A DNA stretch of 64,000 nucleotides from JBLZUR01 sp048565625 (GTDB lineage Bacteria > Pseudomonadota > Alphaproteobacteria > Sphingomonadales > Sphingomonadaceae): the NCBI RefSeq assembly GCF_048565625.1, contig NZ_JBLZUR010000002.1, forward strand, positions 2,170,001 to 2,234,000, given 5' to 3'. A model generated the notes under the pieces. The model did not search any database, was not told the DNA's origin, and worked only from the letters and a program-made list of their open reading frames with translations. The first letter of the stretch is position 1; each line of letters starts with the position of its first letter. The position numbers were made by a program, and so were the translations under genes. Positions 7,719 through 16,583 of this stretch are shown piece by piece.

Positions 7719-9290
7719 CTATTTTCGAGTTGAGATCCCCTGCCCGTCCAGCCAGGCGCGCGCCTCCTCCATCGCCGCCGCGTTCGCCCGCCATTTGCCG
7801 ATGGCATCGGCGTTGATCGGGCGGCGGACCTGGGCGGCGCTGGGGGTGGCGACGGCGGCCTTGTTCTCGTGGAACGAGAGGCACGCCGGGTTCCAGCCCA
7901 GCCCGCAATGGGCAAGGAGGGCGCGGGTCTCCCCCTCCTGATCGGCGACCAGCCCCTCATAGGACAGTTGAAGCACGCGGCCGGGGAACAGGCGGTTCCA
8001 GAGCGCCATCAACCGATCGAAGCGTGCGTAATAGCGGGCCGTGTCCATCAGGTCGTAGGAATAGGCGTAATAGGCCGACTGGCTTGCGAACAGGTTCTTG
8101 TAGTTGCTCCAGATCGTGTCCATCGGATCGCGGCGGAGGCAGACGATCCGCGCGTTCGGCAGCGCGCGGGCGATATGGCCGATATAAAGAAAGTTCGCCG
8201 GCAGCTTGTCGATGAAGCGCGGCACGCCGGTCGGCAGATGATGCGCCGCCCGCGCGAGAAAGGCGGCACCGATCGCCGCCGGATCCACACCGCCGCTCGC
8301 GCGGATGGTCTCCGGATCGACGACGGTGCGTGACGGTGTGCCGGCCAATTGCTTGACGGCGAGCGGCATGGCCTGAAGCTCCCCCGCCGAACCGACCTCG
8401 GGGTGCGAGGAGAGGATGCGATCGACCAGCGTCGTGCCCGTGCGCGGCATTCCGACGACAAAGATCGGCGCGGGATCGGGATCGCCTGCACCCTCCGCCA
8501 GCCGCCCGCCATCGAACAGCGCCTCGATCGCGTCGAAGATCGCGGCATCCTGCGCGAAGTCGTAGCCGAGCGCCCGCTTCTGCGCAGCATTGGCCTGGGC
8601 GAGGTGGTGGAATGCCTCCTGCCCCTCGCCAATGTCCTCCAGCTCCTTGGCGAGGGCATAGCGGATACGGAGCGCGTCGCCGGGTTTGTCCGCAGACGCA
8701 AGGGCGGTACGAAGACGCGGGACGTGGTTGGCACCCGCCGCCTGGCGCGAGAGGATGGCAAGCGCGTAATGCGCGCGAGCATTGCCGGGATCGGCCGCGA
8801 TGATCGCCTCGTAATGGCCGCGCGCCTCCTCGACCCTCCCGGTGAACCCGCTCGCCGCCGCGAGATTGTAGCGGTAGTCGAGGTTGCCCGGCTCCGCCGC
8901 CACCGCCGCCGAGAAGGGGGCGACCGTCGCCTCATGGTCGCCGAGCCTGGCCAGCACGCAGCCGGCGGTGTCGAGGGTGAGTGCGTCCGCGGGGCCGAGC
9001 GCCAGTGCGGCGCGCGCCGCCTCACCCGCCTCGCCATCGCGGCGCAGAAGGATCAGCAGGCGGGCGAGTTGCGCCAGATGCTCGGCGCGTGGCCCACGCT
9101 CCACCGCGGCCTCGATCAGCGGGACCGCCTTGGCGGGCTGCCCCGCCTGGGCTGCGGCCATGCCGAGGAGGAAGAAGCCCGTGGGGTCGTCGGGGTGCTG
9201 CTCGACCAGCGTGCGCGCGGCGCCGACAGCGGCTTGCAGGTCGCCGCGCCTGAGGGCGGCGCGGGCTTCGGTTTCCGTGAGTGGCGTCAC
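7719..9290 (-). CDS. Tetratricopeptide-repeat sulfotransferase
   Basis: About 523 residues from a GTG at 9290. Longer in-frame starts would translate a palindromic intergenic repeat (reading HPREGGDP), so they were rejected; the ribosome site for the GTG is weak and the start is uncertain. The N-terminal half is a run of TPR helices (for example ARAALRRGDLQAAVGAARTL and AHYALAILSRQA). The C-terminal half is a PAPS-dependent sulfotransferase domain with the 5'-phosphosulfate loop VVGMPRTGTTLVDRIL and a 3'-phosphate motif LRRDPMDTIWSNY. It would transfer sulfate to an unknown acceptor, which may be a protein, glycan or lipid. It is a single gene, convergent with the TonB receptor. Confidence 0.85.
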   Translation of the reverse strand: MTPLTETEARAALRRGDLQAAVGAARTLVEQHPDDPTGFFLLGMAAAQAGQPAKAVPLIEAAVERGPRAEHLAQLARLLILLRRDGEAGEAARAALALGPADALTLDTAGCVLARLGDHEATVAPFSAAVAAEPGNLDYRYNLAAASGFTGRVEEARGHYEAIIAADPGNARAHYALAILSRQAAGANHVPRLRTALASADKPGDALRIRYALAKELEDIGEGQEAFHHLAQANAAQKRALGYDFAQDAAIFDAIEALFDGGRLAEGAGDPDPAPIFVVGMPRTGTTLVDRILSSHPEVGSAGELQAMPLAVKQLAGTPSRTVVDPETIRASGGVDPAAIGAAFLARAAHHLPTGVPRFIDKLPANFLYIGHIARALPNARIVCLRRDPMDTIWSNYKNLFASQSAYYAYSYDLMDTARYYARFDRLMALWNRLFPGRVLQLSYEGLVADQEGETRALLAHCGLGWNPACLSFHENKAAVATPSAAQVRRPINADAIGKWRANAAAMEEARAWLDGQGISTRK

Positions 9291-9447
9291 TTTACGGCTC
9301 GGTACCGGGCCAAAGCCATCTAGCAATCCTCGTTCGCGAGCGGGTCGCTTATTCGGTCTCAGGGTCAAAGGAGTGGCAAGGATTTCCCGACAATTGAAGC
9401 GCAATCTTGTGCCGTCGCCAAGGTTACAGCGGCTGCTTGGAATTGAG

Positions 9448-9482
9448 AGCGATGGATCCCCGCCTTCGCGGGGATGACGGGG
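9448..9482. repeat. Short palindromic intergenic repeat (GGGGAT family), single copy
   Basis: ATCCCCGC (9456-9463) and GCGGGGAT (9468-9475) form a hairpin with flanks GG and GACGG. The same core recurs as an inverted pair near 36.7-36.8 kb. It lies between the sulfotransferase start and the nfu gene. Confidence 0.75.
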
Positions 9483-9604
9483 GGCGCGGAGCGCGGGTTC
9501 CGATCCTTCAATTCCGTAGGAGACATCTCGCAGCTCGGATAAACGTGTCGCGCGCCGCAAACCGCCCCCTTGATCGATACCGCCGATGGTCCCAATTGAG
9601 CTAC

Positions 9605-10177
9605 ATGCTGATCGAGACGGAAGCCACGCCCAACCCCGCCACGCTGAAGTTCAATCCGGGCCGCCCGGTGATGAGCGCGGGGAGCCGCGACTTCGCCGAT
9701 CCCGAGGAGGCGGAAAGCTCGCCGCTCGCCTCGGCCCTGTTCAGCCTGGGGGACGTCGAGGGCGTGTTCTTCGGCTCCGACTTCATCTCGGTCACGGCGG
9801 CGCCCGGCGTCGAATGGCGCGACCTTAAGCCGCAGGTCCTCTCCGTCCTGCTCGACCATTTCTCCTCCAACGCGCCCCTGTTTACCGGCGGCGGTGCCGA
9901 CGGCATCGACATCGCTGATGACGGGACCTTCCCGGAGGACCCGGAGGATGCCGAGATCGTCGCGCAGATCCGCGAGATCATCGACACACGGGTACGCCCG
10001 GCGGTGGCGCGCGATGGCGGCGACATCGTCTATCGCGGCTTCGACAAGGGCGTCGTCTACCTGGCGATGCACGGCGCCTGCGCAGGCTGCCCTTCTTCGA
10101 CCGCGACGCTGAAGCAGGGCATCGAGAGCCTGCTGAAGCATTACGTGCCGGAAGTGGTGGACGTCCGCGCCGCCTGA
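9605..10177 (+). CDS. NifU-family Fe-S scaffold/carrier protein (Nfu)
   Basis: 190 residues from ATG 9605; upstream in-frame codons run through a noncoding repeat and are excluded. The N-terminal Nfu domain begins with the family-typical MLIETEATPNPATLKF. The C-terminal NifU domain ends with the CAGCP motif (CxxC at about residues 157-160) followed by STATLKQGIESLL. The cysteine pair of two subunits bridges a labile 4Fe-4S cluster that is passed to client enzymes in the cytoplasm. It starts a run of housekeeping genes in the same direction. No odd features beyond a weak ribosome-binding site. Confidence 0.92.
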   Translation: MLIETEATPNPATLKFNPGRPVMSAGSRDFADPEEAESSPLASALFSLGDVEGVFFGSDFISVTAAPGVEWRDLKPQVLSVLLDHFSSNAPLFTGGGADGIDIADDGTFPEDPEDAEIVAQIREIIDTRVRPAVARDGGDIVYRGFDKGVVYLAMHGACAGCPSSTATLKQGIESLLKHYVPEVVDVRAA

Positions 10178-10201
10178 TCCGTTCTTCAAATCGGGGGATT
10201 T

Positions 10202-10792
10202 ATGACCGCAGCCTTGAACGACGCCGCGCTTGACCAGCTGTTCCGCACGGCGCGCAGCTACAACGGCTATCTCGACAAGCCCGTGAGCGAGGCGCAGATC
10301 CACGCCATCTGGGACCTGATGAAGTTCGGGCCGACCTCCGCCAACCTGCTGCCCGCGCGCTTCGTCTGGTGCACCTCGACGGAAGCGAAGGAGAAGCTGG
10401 CCGGGTTCGCCAGCAGCACCAATGCGGACAAGATCCGCAAGGCGCCGGTGACCGTCATCGTCGGCATGGACATGGAGTTCTACGAACACGCGCCGCGCCT
10501 CTTCCCCCATGCCGATGCGGCATCCTGGTTCCGCGGCAATACCGCGATGGTGGAGGCGACCGCGGTCCGCAACAGTGCGCTGCAGGGCGCCTATCTGATC
10601 ATGGCGGCCCGGGCGCTTGGGCTCGATACCGGGCCGATGTCGGGCTTCGACAATGCGAAGGTGGACGAGGCGTTCTTCGGTGGGACGACCGTGCGCTCGA
10701 ACTTCATCTCGACCCTCGGCTATGGCGATCCCGCAACGATCTTCGACCGCCTGCCCCGCCCGCCTTTCGAAGAGTTCAACCGGGTGGCCTGA
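10202..10792 (+). CDS. Malonic semialdehyde reductase / nitroreductase family protein (RutE-like)
   Basis: 196 residues in the FMN nitroreductase fold. The N-terminal [14 protein letters not shown] and [17 protein letters not shown], the central [25 protein letters not shown] and the late [11 protein letters not shown] match the RutE/HadB subfamily, which reduces malonic semialdehyde to 3-hydroxypropionate in uracil degradation or acts as a general NAD(P)H nitroreductase. No other rut genes are nearby, so a general reductase role is equally possible. Its stop (TGA 10790-10792) overlaps the ATG of tsaB, indicating co-translation. Confidence 0.85.
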   Translation: MTAALNDAALDQLFRTARSYNGYLDKPVSEAQIHAIWDLMKFGPTSANLLPARFVWCTSTEAKEKLAGFASSTNADKIRKAPVTVIVGMDMEFYEHAPRLFPHADAASWFRGNTAMVEATAVRNSALQGAYLIMAARALGLDTGPMSGFDNAKVDEAFFGGTTVRSNFISTLGYGDPATIFDRLPRPPFEEFNRVA

Positions 10793-11397
10793 TGGCGGTG
10801 CTGGTCATCGACACGGCGACCGCCGCCTGCTCGATCGCCCTGATCGAGGACGGCCGCTGCCTTGGCGAGGCGCATGAGGTGGTCGGGCGCGGCCATGCCG
10901 AGCGGTTGCTGCCAATGATCCGCGACCTGCTGGGCGACAGGGTGCCGAGCGAAGTGCTGGTCGATTGCGGGCCGGGGAGCTTCACCGGCATCCGCGTCGG
11001 GATCGCCGCGGCGCGCGCCTTCGGCCTTGCCTGGGGTGTGCCGGTGCGCGGCTATTCCTCTCTGACCCTCATCGCGGCCGGCCATGCCGCAGGCGGGGCG
11101 GCGGCAGTCGCCATCATCGGCGGCCATGGCGAGCTGTTCGTCCAACGCTTCTCCGCCGCGCCGCGCCGCGCGGTGACCGAGCTTGCCTCGCTTCGCCCGG
11201 AGGCGGCGGCGGAGGTGGTGCCGGAGTTTCGTGTCCTCGGATCGGGGGCGGCCGATCTGGTGGCCGCGCGGGGCTTCGGCGAGGCGGTGGATGCGCTGCC
11301 CCGTGCCGCCGACGCGACCCTGCTGTCCGAGGACGAGACCGCACTGCCCCCACGCCCGCTCTACGGCCGTGCGCCGGATGCGAAGGCGGCGGCGTGA
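10792..11397 (+). CDS. tsaB: tRNA threonylcarbamoyladenosine biosynthesis protein TsaB
   Basis: 201 residues. It begins with the ASKHA-fold DTAT motif (7-10) and carries CGPGSFTGIRVG at 59-70, the hallmark of TsaB. TsaB pairs with TsaD and TsaE to transfer the threonylcarbamoyl group to A37 of ANN-decoding tRNAs. The start overlaps the stop of the reductase gene (TGATG) and its stop overlaps the GTG of rimI. The tsaB-rimI pairing is common in proteobacteria and supports both assignments. Confidence 0.92.
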   Translation: MAVLVIDTATAACSIALIEDGRCLGEAHEVVGRGHAERLLPMIRDLLGDRVPSEVLVDCGPGSFTGIRVGIAAARAFGLAWGVPVRGYSSLTLIAAGHAAGGAAAVAIIGGHGELFVQRFSAAPRRAVTELASLRPEAAAEVVPEFRVLGSGAADLVAARGFGEAVDALPRAADATLLSEDETALPPRPLYGRAPDAKAAA

Positions 11398-11864
11398 GCG
11401 AGGCGCTGCGCATCCTGCCCGGCACCGTCGCGGACCTGAACGAGGTGATGGTCACCATGGCCGAGGCGTTCGATCCGCGCTTCGGCGAGGCATGGACCGC
11501 CGCGCAATGCCGGGGGATGCTGGGGACGCCGGGCCTCTGGCTAATCCTCGCCCGCCATGGCGATGAGCCGGCGGGCTTCGCCTTGGCCCGCGTCGTGGTG
11601 GACGAGGCGGAACTCCTCCTGATCGCGGTTCGGCCCTCCGCACGGCGGCTGGGCACGGGGTCGGCACTGGTCGGGGAGATCGCGCGCATTGCGGCGGCCA
11701 ACGGCGCGCGGCGGCTGATGCTCGAAATGCGCGACGGCAATCCGGCGGCGCGGCTCTATTCAGCGGCGGGCTTTGCCGAGATCGGGCGTCGGCCGGGCTA
11801 TTACACCGGACGCGAGAAGGAACGATTCGACGCGATCACCCTAGGACGATCGTTGGATAATTGA
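11394..11864 (+). CDS. rimI: Ribosomal protein S18-alanine N-acetyltransferase RimI (GNAT)
   Basis: 156 residues from GTG 11394, which overlaps the tsaB stop as GTGA. GNAT features are the acetyl-CoA loop RRLGTGSALV at about 84-93, the preceding strand LLLIAVRP, and NPAARLYSAAGF near 117-128 followed by GRRPGYYTG, the C-terminal signature of RimI. It acetylates the N-terminus of S18 and perhaps other proteins. Position directly after tsaB is the usual one. The substrate assignment rests on family and context. Confidence 0.88.
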   Translation: MSEALRILPGTVADLNEVMVTMAEAFDPRFGEAWTAAQCRGMLGTPGLWLILARHGDEPAGFALARVVVDEAELLLIAVRPSARRLGTGSALVGEIARIAAANGARRLMLEMRDGNPAARLYSAAGFAEIGRRPGYYTGREKERFDAITLGRSLDN

Positions 11865-11975
11865 CCGTGTTTCACCATTGCTCGGGTTGCAATGACAGCC
11901 TTGTCTGACTAGTGCGGCCCTTGCGCGGCTAAACGCGCGCGTTTGTGTAGCTTACTCCGAGGATTCTTCTCCCAA

Positions 11976-12383
11976 ATGACAGATCAGCTTGATGCGACGG
12001 AAGCGCTGGTGGCGCTAACCGCGGACATTGTCTCGGCCCATGTCAGCAACAATTCGGTCGCGATCGGCGATCTTCCTAATTTGATACAGTCGGTTCACAA
12101 GGCGCTCACCGGTCTCGGCACCGCGCCGGAGCCTGAGGCGCCTGCCCGGCCTGAGCCGGCAGTGTCGATCCGCTCGTCGATCAAGCCCGACTACATCGTC
12201 TGCCTTGAAGACGGAAAGAAGCTGAAGATGATGAAGCGTCACCTGATGACGCACTTCAACCTGACGCCGCAGCAGTATCGCGAGAAGTGGGGCCTGCCCG
12301 CCGATTATCCGATGGTCGCGCCGAACTATGCCGACCGCCGCCGTGTGCTGGCGAAGGAAATCGGGCTCGGCCGAAAGGGCTGA
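11976..12383 (+). CDS. MucR/Ros-family zinc-finger transcriptional regulator
   Basis: 135 residues; ATG 11976 has CGAGGA upstream, and an upstream in-frame ATG at 11943 lacks one. A helical N-terminus (VALTADIVSAHVSNN, about 12-26) is followed by a Pro/Glu linker and the Ros/MucR zinc-finger segment IVCLEDGKKLKMMKRHLMTHF with Cys76, Asp79, His89 and His93 as likely zinc ligands. The motif LTPQQYREKWGLPADYPMVAPNYA that follows is diagnostic of the family. MucR proteins are global alphaproteobacterial repressors of exopolysaccharide, motility and cell-cycle genes, so this one may control the surface-polysaccharide genes in this window; that link is inference. Confidence 0.93.
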   Translation: MTDQLDATEALVALTADIVSAHVSNNSVAIGDLPNLIQSVHKALTGLGTAPEPEAPARPEPAVSIRSSIKPDYIVCLEDGKKLKMMKRHLMTHFNLTPQQYREKWGLPADYPMVAPNYADRRRVLAKEIGLGRKG

Positions 12384-12443
12384 TCCGTTCCCGGTGGCCG
12401 TCCCCCCATTGCGCGGGGGCGGTCCACCGCCTAGTCTCTCCCG

Positions 12444-12866
12444 ATGCACCGCAAGATCGACATCGAGGCGCTTTGCGCTGAAAAGGGCCTCCGCATCACG
12501 GAGCAGCGGCGGGTGATCGCCAAGGTTCTGTCCGAGGCGCAGGACCATCCGGATGTCGAGGCGCTGCACGAGCGCGCCGCCGAGATCGATCCCGGCATCT
12601 CGATCGCCACCGTCTACCGCACCGTCCGCCTGTTCGAAGAGGCGGGCATTCTTGAGCGGCACGAATTCGGCGATGGCCGCTCCCGCTACGAGGCGGCGGC
12701 GGAGGAGCATCACGACCATCTGATCGACGTCGAGACGGGCAAGGTGATCGAGTTCACCGACCCCGAGCTTGAAGAACTGCAGCGCAAGATCGCCGAGAAG
12801 CTCGGCTTCCGCCTGGTCGATCACCGCATGGAACTCTACGGCGTCGATCTCAGCCGCGAGGGCTGA
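12444..12866 (+). CDS. fur: Fur-family metalloregulator (Fur/Mur type without CxxC)
   Basis: 140 residues: winged-helix DNA-binding half (GLRITEQRRVIAKVL, ISIATVYRTVRLFEEAGI) and metal-binding dimerisation half with HHDH at 89-92. The structural cysteines that usually follow (CxxC) are replaced by DVET (95-98), as is known for many alphaproteobacterial Fur and Mur proteins. It would repress iron- or manganese-responsive genes, possibly including the TonB receptor upstream. Metal specificity cannot be told from sequence. It lies 60 nt after mucR and just before a tRNA on the other strand. Confidence 0.92.
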   Translation: MHRKIDIEALCAEKGLRITEQRRVIAKVLSEAQDHPDVEALHERAAEIDPGISIATVYRTVRLFEEAGILERHEFGDGRSRYEAAAEEHHDHLIDVETGKVIEFTDPELEELQRKIAEKLGFRLVDHRMELYGVDLSREG

Positions 12867-12893
12867 CGCCTCCGCCGGCACCCGAAGGGCGGA

Positions 12894-12967
12894 TGGAGCG
12901 GGCGACGGGAATCGAACCCGCATCACAAGCTTGGAAGGCTAGTGCTCTACCATTGAGCTACGCCCGC
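12894..12967 (-). tRNA. tRNA-Gly (anticodon TCC)
   Basis: A 74-nt cloverleaf read on the minus strand: acceptor GCGGGCG pairs with CGCCCGC, D-arm GCTC/GAGC, anticodon loop CTTCCAA giving TCC, and a T-arm with GGTTCGATTCC. The CCA end is encoded. The anticodon stem has one T-T mismatch. It is located between fur and the NTF2-like gene. Confidence 0.95.
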
Positions 12968-13084
12968 CCGGACCGCGCCGTGGCGTGTGACGGCTCCCTG
13001 CCACCGCCCTCGCGCCGCCGTCAACCGGAACTGGCCTGCGCGTCATAGGAGTGGCATGATCGTCCCCGAAATAGGGGGACATCC

Positions 13085-13600
13085 ATGAAGATCGCAGCAC
13101 GCCTGATCCTGCCGCTTATCCTTGCCGCAACGCCGCTTGCCGCAGCACCGGGCGACGAGGCGGCGGTGCGCGATGCGATCGGGCGGCAGGTGGCGGCGTG
13201 GAACGCGCGGGATGGGGCCGCGTACGCCTCGCTGCTCGCCGAGGATGTCGTGCTCGTCACCGACACGGGCAAGATGCTGCGCGGGCGGGATGCTGCGGTG
13301 GCGGAGCTTGGGGCCGATGCGCCGCAGGTGCGGATCGGGGACATGTCGGTCAGCTTCCCCACCGAGGATCTGGCGCTGGCGCATGTTCGCTACGCCGTGC
13401 CGCCCGTCGAGGTGGCCGAGACCCAGCTGCTCCGTCGCGCGCCATCGGGATGGATTGCCGTGTCGCAGCAGATGACCGTCGTACAGGCGGCAGGTGCGCC
13501 AGTGGCCGTTGCCGCTCCGCCAGCTGCTCCCGCCAAGCCGAAGCGCTGCATTCTGGCGACGAAGAGCGGCGATTGCTGGCTGTCCGGCAAGTCGAAGTAA
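13085..13600 (+). CDS. Secreted NTF2-like (SnoaL/DUF4440-type) protein
   Basis: 171 residues. The signal peptide (MKIAARLILPLILAATPLAAA) is followed by a cone-shaped NTF2-like fold: VRDAIGRQVAAWNARDGAAYASLLAEDVVLV and GRDAAVAEL are typical of the DUF4440/SnoaL group. A Pro/Ala-rich linker leads to a short tail with two cysteines (KRCILATKSGDCWL) that could form a disulfide. Related proteins bind small hydrophobic ligands or act as ketosteroid-isomerase-like enzymes, but no catalytic residues can be fixed here. It precedes the glycosyltransferase gene by 73 nt. Confidence 0.7.
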   Translation: MKIAARLILPLILAATPLAAAPGDEAAVRDAIGRQVAAWNARDGAAYASLLAEDVVLVTDTGKMLRGRDAAVAELGADAPQVRIGDMSVSFPTEDLALAHVRYAVPPVEVAETQLLRRAPSGWIAVSQQMTVVQAAGAPVAVAAPPAAPAKPKRCILATKSGDCWLSGKSK

Positions 13601-13673
13601 GGCGACGGGCGCTTCCGCACCCCCGCTGCCGCCGCTAGAGACCAACCAGCAAGCGAAGGGCGGACCTGATTCA

Positions 13674-15206
13674 ATGAACGTCACCGGGGTACTGGAACCC
13701 TTCTATCTCGGCACGATCCGCGGCTGGGCACCGCGCAACACTGCGATCACCGTGACGCTGGACGGCGCGCCGCTGGCCGAGGTCGTCGCCGCTGCGCCCC
13801 GCCTGTTCGTCGGCGACATGGCGGCGGCGGGCTATGCCGGGTTCGAAATCGCGGCACCGCCCACGCTTTCCGACGGGCAGCCGCATGTCCTGCGCGCCTA
13901 CGAGACCGAGAGCGGGCGGGACCTGGATTTCAGCCCGATGACGATCCGCGCGGGCGGCTGGGGCGGCGGGGTGACCGGCGTCGAGGGGCGGAGCATCCGG
14001 GGTCATGCCGTCGATTGGCTGGCGGTGGACAGGCCGGTGCTGGTCGCGGCCATCGCCGGGTCGGACATCCTCGCCACCGCCCTCGCCCGTCCAGCCGGCG
14101 ACGGCCCGGTGCGCGACGGCCATCCGTTCACCCTGACCCTTCCGCCTGAAGTGGAGACCAGCGGCGCGGCGGTCGTCCATGTCGTCATCGTCGGGGCGGA
14201 CCGGTCGCTGTCCGGCAGCCCGGTGATCGTCGCGCAGAAGCCGCGTGCGCCCGCCGCGGCCCTGCAGCGCCGCGCCGCGCAGCCGCTCAGCATGGCGATC
14301 CAGGTCTCCGCGCCCAACATCCGCGTTGCGCATGAATGGGGCGACTATCATTACGCGCAGCAGCTCGGCCGCTCGCTCGACAAGCTGGGCGTCTATGCCC
14401 GCACCCAGTGCCATGACGAATGGACGTCGGAAGGGTTCGACATCGTCCTCAACCTGCGCGGACGGCAACGCTTCATTCCCGATCCCGCCAAGATCAACCT
14501 GCTCTGGGTGATCAGCCATCCCGACCGGCTGGGCGTCGGCGAGATGGACCAGTTCGACCACATCTTCGTGGCGGCCGCACCCCATGCGCAGGTGCTGGCG
14601 AAGGACACGCATCGACCCGTCACCGTGCTCCACCAGGCGACCGACCCTGAGGTGTTCCACCCGGTCGAGGGCGAGGACGACCTTCCCTCCCCCGCCGTGC
14701 TGTTCGTCGGCAATTCGCGCCGCGAGTATCGCACAATGGTGAAGTGGTGCGTGGAGCAGGACATCAACGTCACCGTCTTCGGCTCGCTGTGGAAGGACGT
14801 GATCCCGCCCAAGTACATCGCGGGCGACCATCTGCCGAACGACGAGGTCCATCGCTGGTACGGTAGCGCCGAGGTGCTGCTGAACGACCATTGGCAGACG
14901 ATGCTGAGCGGCGGGTTCCTGTCCAACCGGCTGTTCGACGGATCGGCGGCGGGCGCGTTCATCATCACCGATCCGGTGGCGGGCCTTGCCGAGGTGTTCG
15001 GCGACAGCATCGAGACTGCGGAAACGCCCGAGGAACTGAAGGCAAAGATCGACCATTACCGCGCCCATCCGGAGGAGCGTCGCGCCAAGGCCGAGGCGGC
15101 GCGCGCGATCGTGCTGGCGCAGCACACCTTCGATCATCGCGCGGCGACGATCCTTGAGGTGGTCGAGGCGCTCCGCAACAAGCCGCGCCTGATCGATGCG
15201 GCCTGA
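13674..15206 (+). CDS. Large glycosyltransferase with CgeB-like C-terminal domain
   Basis: 510 residues from ATG 13674; upstream in-frame sequence overlaps the preceding gene and was excluded. The N-terminal 210 residues form two beta-rich modules (GVLEPFYLGTIRGWA, TIRAGGWGGG) of no family I recognise. The C-terminal 290 residues (from IQVSAPN) resemble CgeB/YkvP-type GT-B glycosyltransferases: AHEWGDYHYAQQLGRSL, FVGNSRREYRTMVKW, VTVFGSLWKDVIPPKYI, then the sugar-nucleotide-binding C-terminal fold LSGGFLSNRLFDGSAAGAFIITD. It probably adds sugars to a cell-surface or protein acceptor. Its end overlaps the MHS transporter start by 11 nt. Confidence 0.75.
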   Translation: MNVTGVLEPFYLGTIRGWAPRNTAITVTLDGAPLAEVVAAAPRLFVGDMAAAGYAGFEIAAPPTLSDGQPHVLRAYETESGRDLDFSPMTIRAGGWGGGVTGVEGRSIRGHAVDWLAVDRPVLVAAIAGSDILATALARPAGDGPVRDGHPFTLTLPPEVETSGAAVVHVVIVGADRSLSGSPVIVAQKPRAPAAALQRRAAQPLSMAIQVSAPNIRVAHEWGDYHYAQQLGRSLDKLGVYARTQCHDEWTSEGFDIVLNLRGRQRFIPDPAKINLLWVISHPDRLGVGEMDQFDHIFVAAAPHAQVLAKDTHRPVTVLHQATDPEVFHPVEGEDDLPSPAVLFVGNSRREYRTMVKWCVEQDINVTVFGSLWKDVIPPKYIAGDHLPNDEVHRWYGSAEVLLNDHWQTMLSGGFLSNRLFDGSAAGAFIITDPVAGLAEVFGDSIETAETPEELKAKIDHYRAHPEERRAKAEAARAIVLAQHTFDHRAATILEVVEALRNKPRLIDAA

Positions 15207-16482
15207 GGTGGAGGCGGTGTCCGGCGCCAGCACGCGCCGCATCCTGATCGCGAGTCTGGTCGGCACCACGATCGAATTCTACGATTTCTACATCTACGCG
15301 ACCGCTGCCAGCCTGGTGTTCGGCCAGCTGTTCTTCCCGGCGGAGTCCAAATCCGCCCAAATCCTGTTCGCCTTCGCCTCGATCTCGCTGGCCTTCTTCG
15401 CCCGCCCGCTCGGCGCGATCGCCTTCGGGCATTTCGGCGACCGGATCGGGCGCAAGTCGACGCTGGTCGCCTCGCTCCTGCTGATGGGCGGATCGACCGC
15501 GCTGATCGCGATCCTGCCGACCTACGAGACGGCGGGCGCGCTCGCCCCGCTGCTGCTGTGCATCCTGCGATTTGGCCAGGGCTTCGGCCTCGGCGGCGAA
15601 TGGGGTGGCGCGGCGCTTCTGGCGGTGGAGAACGCGCCACCCGGCTGGCGCGGTCGTTTCGGTATGGTGCCGCAATTGGGCGCACCCCTCGGCTTTATTT
15701 GCGCCAACGGCCTGTTCCTGTTGATCGGTCTTGCCCTCACGCCCGAACAGTTCACCGCCTGGGGCTGGCGCCTACCCTTCGCCACCAGCATCGCGCTCGT
15801 CTTCCTCGGCCTGTGGATTCGGCTGAAGCTGCACGAAACGCCTGCGTTCAAGGCAGCGATGGCGCATGAGGCACCGCCGAAGGTGCCGCTCGCCACACTG
15901 TTCCGCGATCATCTCGGCCCGACACTCGCGGGGACGCTGGGCGTCGTCGCCTGCTTCGCGCTGTTCTACATCGCTACCGCCTTCGCGCTCAGCTTCGGCA
16001 CCAACGAGCTTGGCTACTCCCGCACCGCCTTCCTGCAGATTCAGCTGGGCGCGATCCTGTTCATGGCGCTCGGCATCGTGATCTCCGGCTGGTGGTCGGA
16101 TATGGCCAGCCCGCGCCTCGTGCTGATCGCGGGGAGCGCGGCGACGATCGGGGTCGGCGCACTGATCGGCCCGGTCTTCGGCGCGGGTGCGGCCGGTGCC
16201 TTCGCCTTCCTCGCTCTGGCACTGCTCGTCATGGGCTTTGTCTACGGGCCGCTCGGCGCCTGGCTGCCCGGCCTGTTCCCCGCGCATGTCCGCTACACCG
16301 GCGCGTCGCTCGCCTTCAACGTCGGCGGCATCATCGGCGGGGGCGGCGCGCCGATCGCGGCAAAGGCGCTGGCGGATGCCGGCGGGCTCGGTCTGGTCGG
16401 TCTCTATCTCGGCGGCGCAGGCCTGCTCAGCCTGGTCGGGCTGTTCGCGTCCAGATCGGCACGGGACGACCTTACGGCATAG
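15196..16482 (+). CDS. MFS transporter, metabolite:H+ symporter (MHS) family
   Basis: 428 residues with 12 predicted membrane spans. MHS hallmarks: LVGTTIEFYDFYIYA in TM1, FGHFGDRIGRKSTLV between TM2 and TM3, LRFGQGFGLGGEWGGAALL in TM4. The family includes KgtP, ProP and ShiA, which import organic acids, betaines or shikimate with protons across the inner membrane; the substrate here is unknown. Start codon ATG 15196 overlaps the end of the glycosyltransferase gene, so the two are probably co-transcribed though functionally unrelated. Confidence 0.88.
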   Translation: MRPEVEAVSGASTRRILIASLVGTTIEFYDFYIYATAASLVFGQLFFPAESKSAQILFAFASISLAFFARPLGAIAFGHFGDRIGRKSTLVASLLLMGGSTALIAILPTYETAGALAPLLLCILRFGQGFGLGGEWGGAALLAVENAPPGWRGRFGMVPQLGAPLGFICANGLFLLIGLALTPEQFTAWGWRLPFATSIALVFLGLWIRLKLHETPAFKAAMAHEAPPKVPLATLFRDHLGPTLAGTLGVVACFALFYIATAFALSFGTNELGYSRTAFLQIQLGAILFMALGIVISGWWSDMASPRLVLIAGSAATIGVGALIGPVFGAGAAGAFAFLALALLVMGFVYGPLGAWLPGLFPAHVRYTGASLAFNVGGIIGGGGAPIAAKALADAGGLGLVGLYLGGAGLLSLVGLFASRSARDDLTA

Positions 16483-16583
16483 CGCATTGTTCCGGTTGCG
16501 AACGTAAACCATTGTGATGCCACCGGTCTGATCCTTGCCACCTCCTCTCGCTTCACGAAAGGAAGCGTTCGGGGAGGATTGGC

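Noticed and set aside
9291..9560. N-terminal extension of the sulfotransferase up to 9560
   Set aside because: It would translate a palindromic repeat (HPREGGDP), which is a known sign of a falsely extended start.
13671..15269. A 532-codon minus-strand open frame opposite the glycosyltransferase
   Set aside because: No recognisable motif and a His/Arg/Asp-rich composition; the plus strand has a sensible enzyme.
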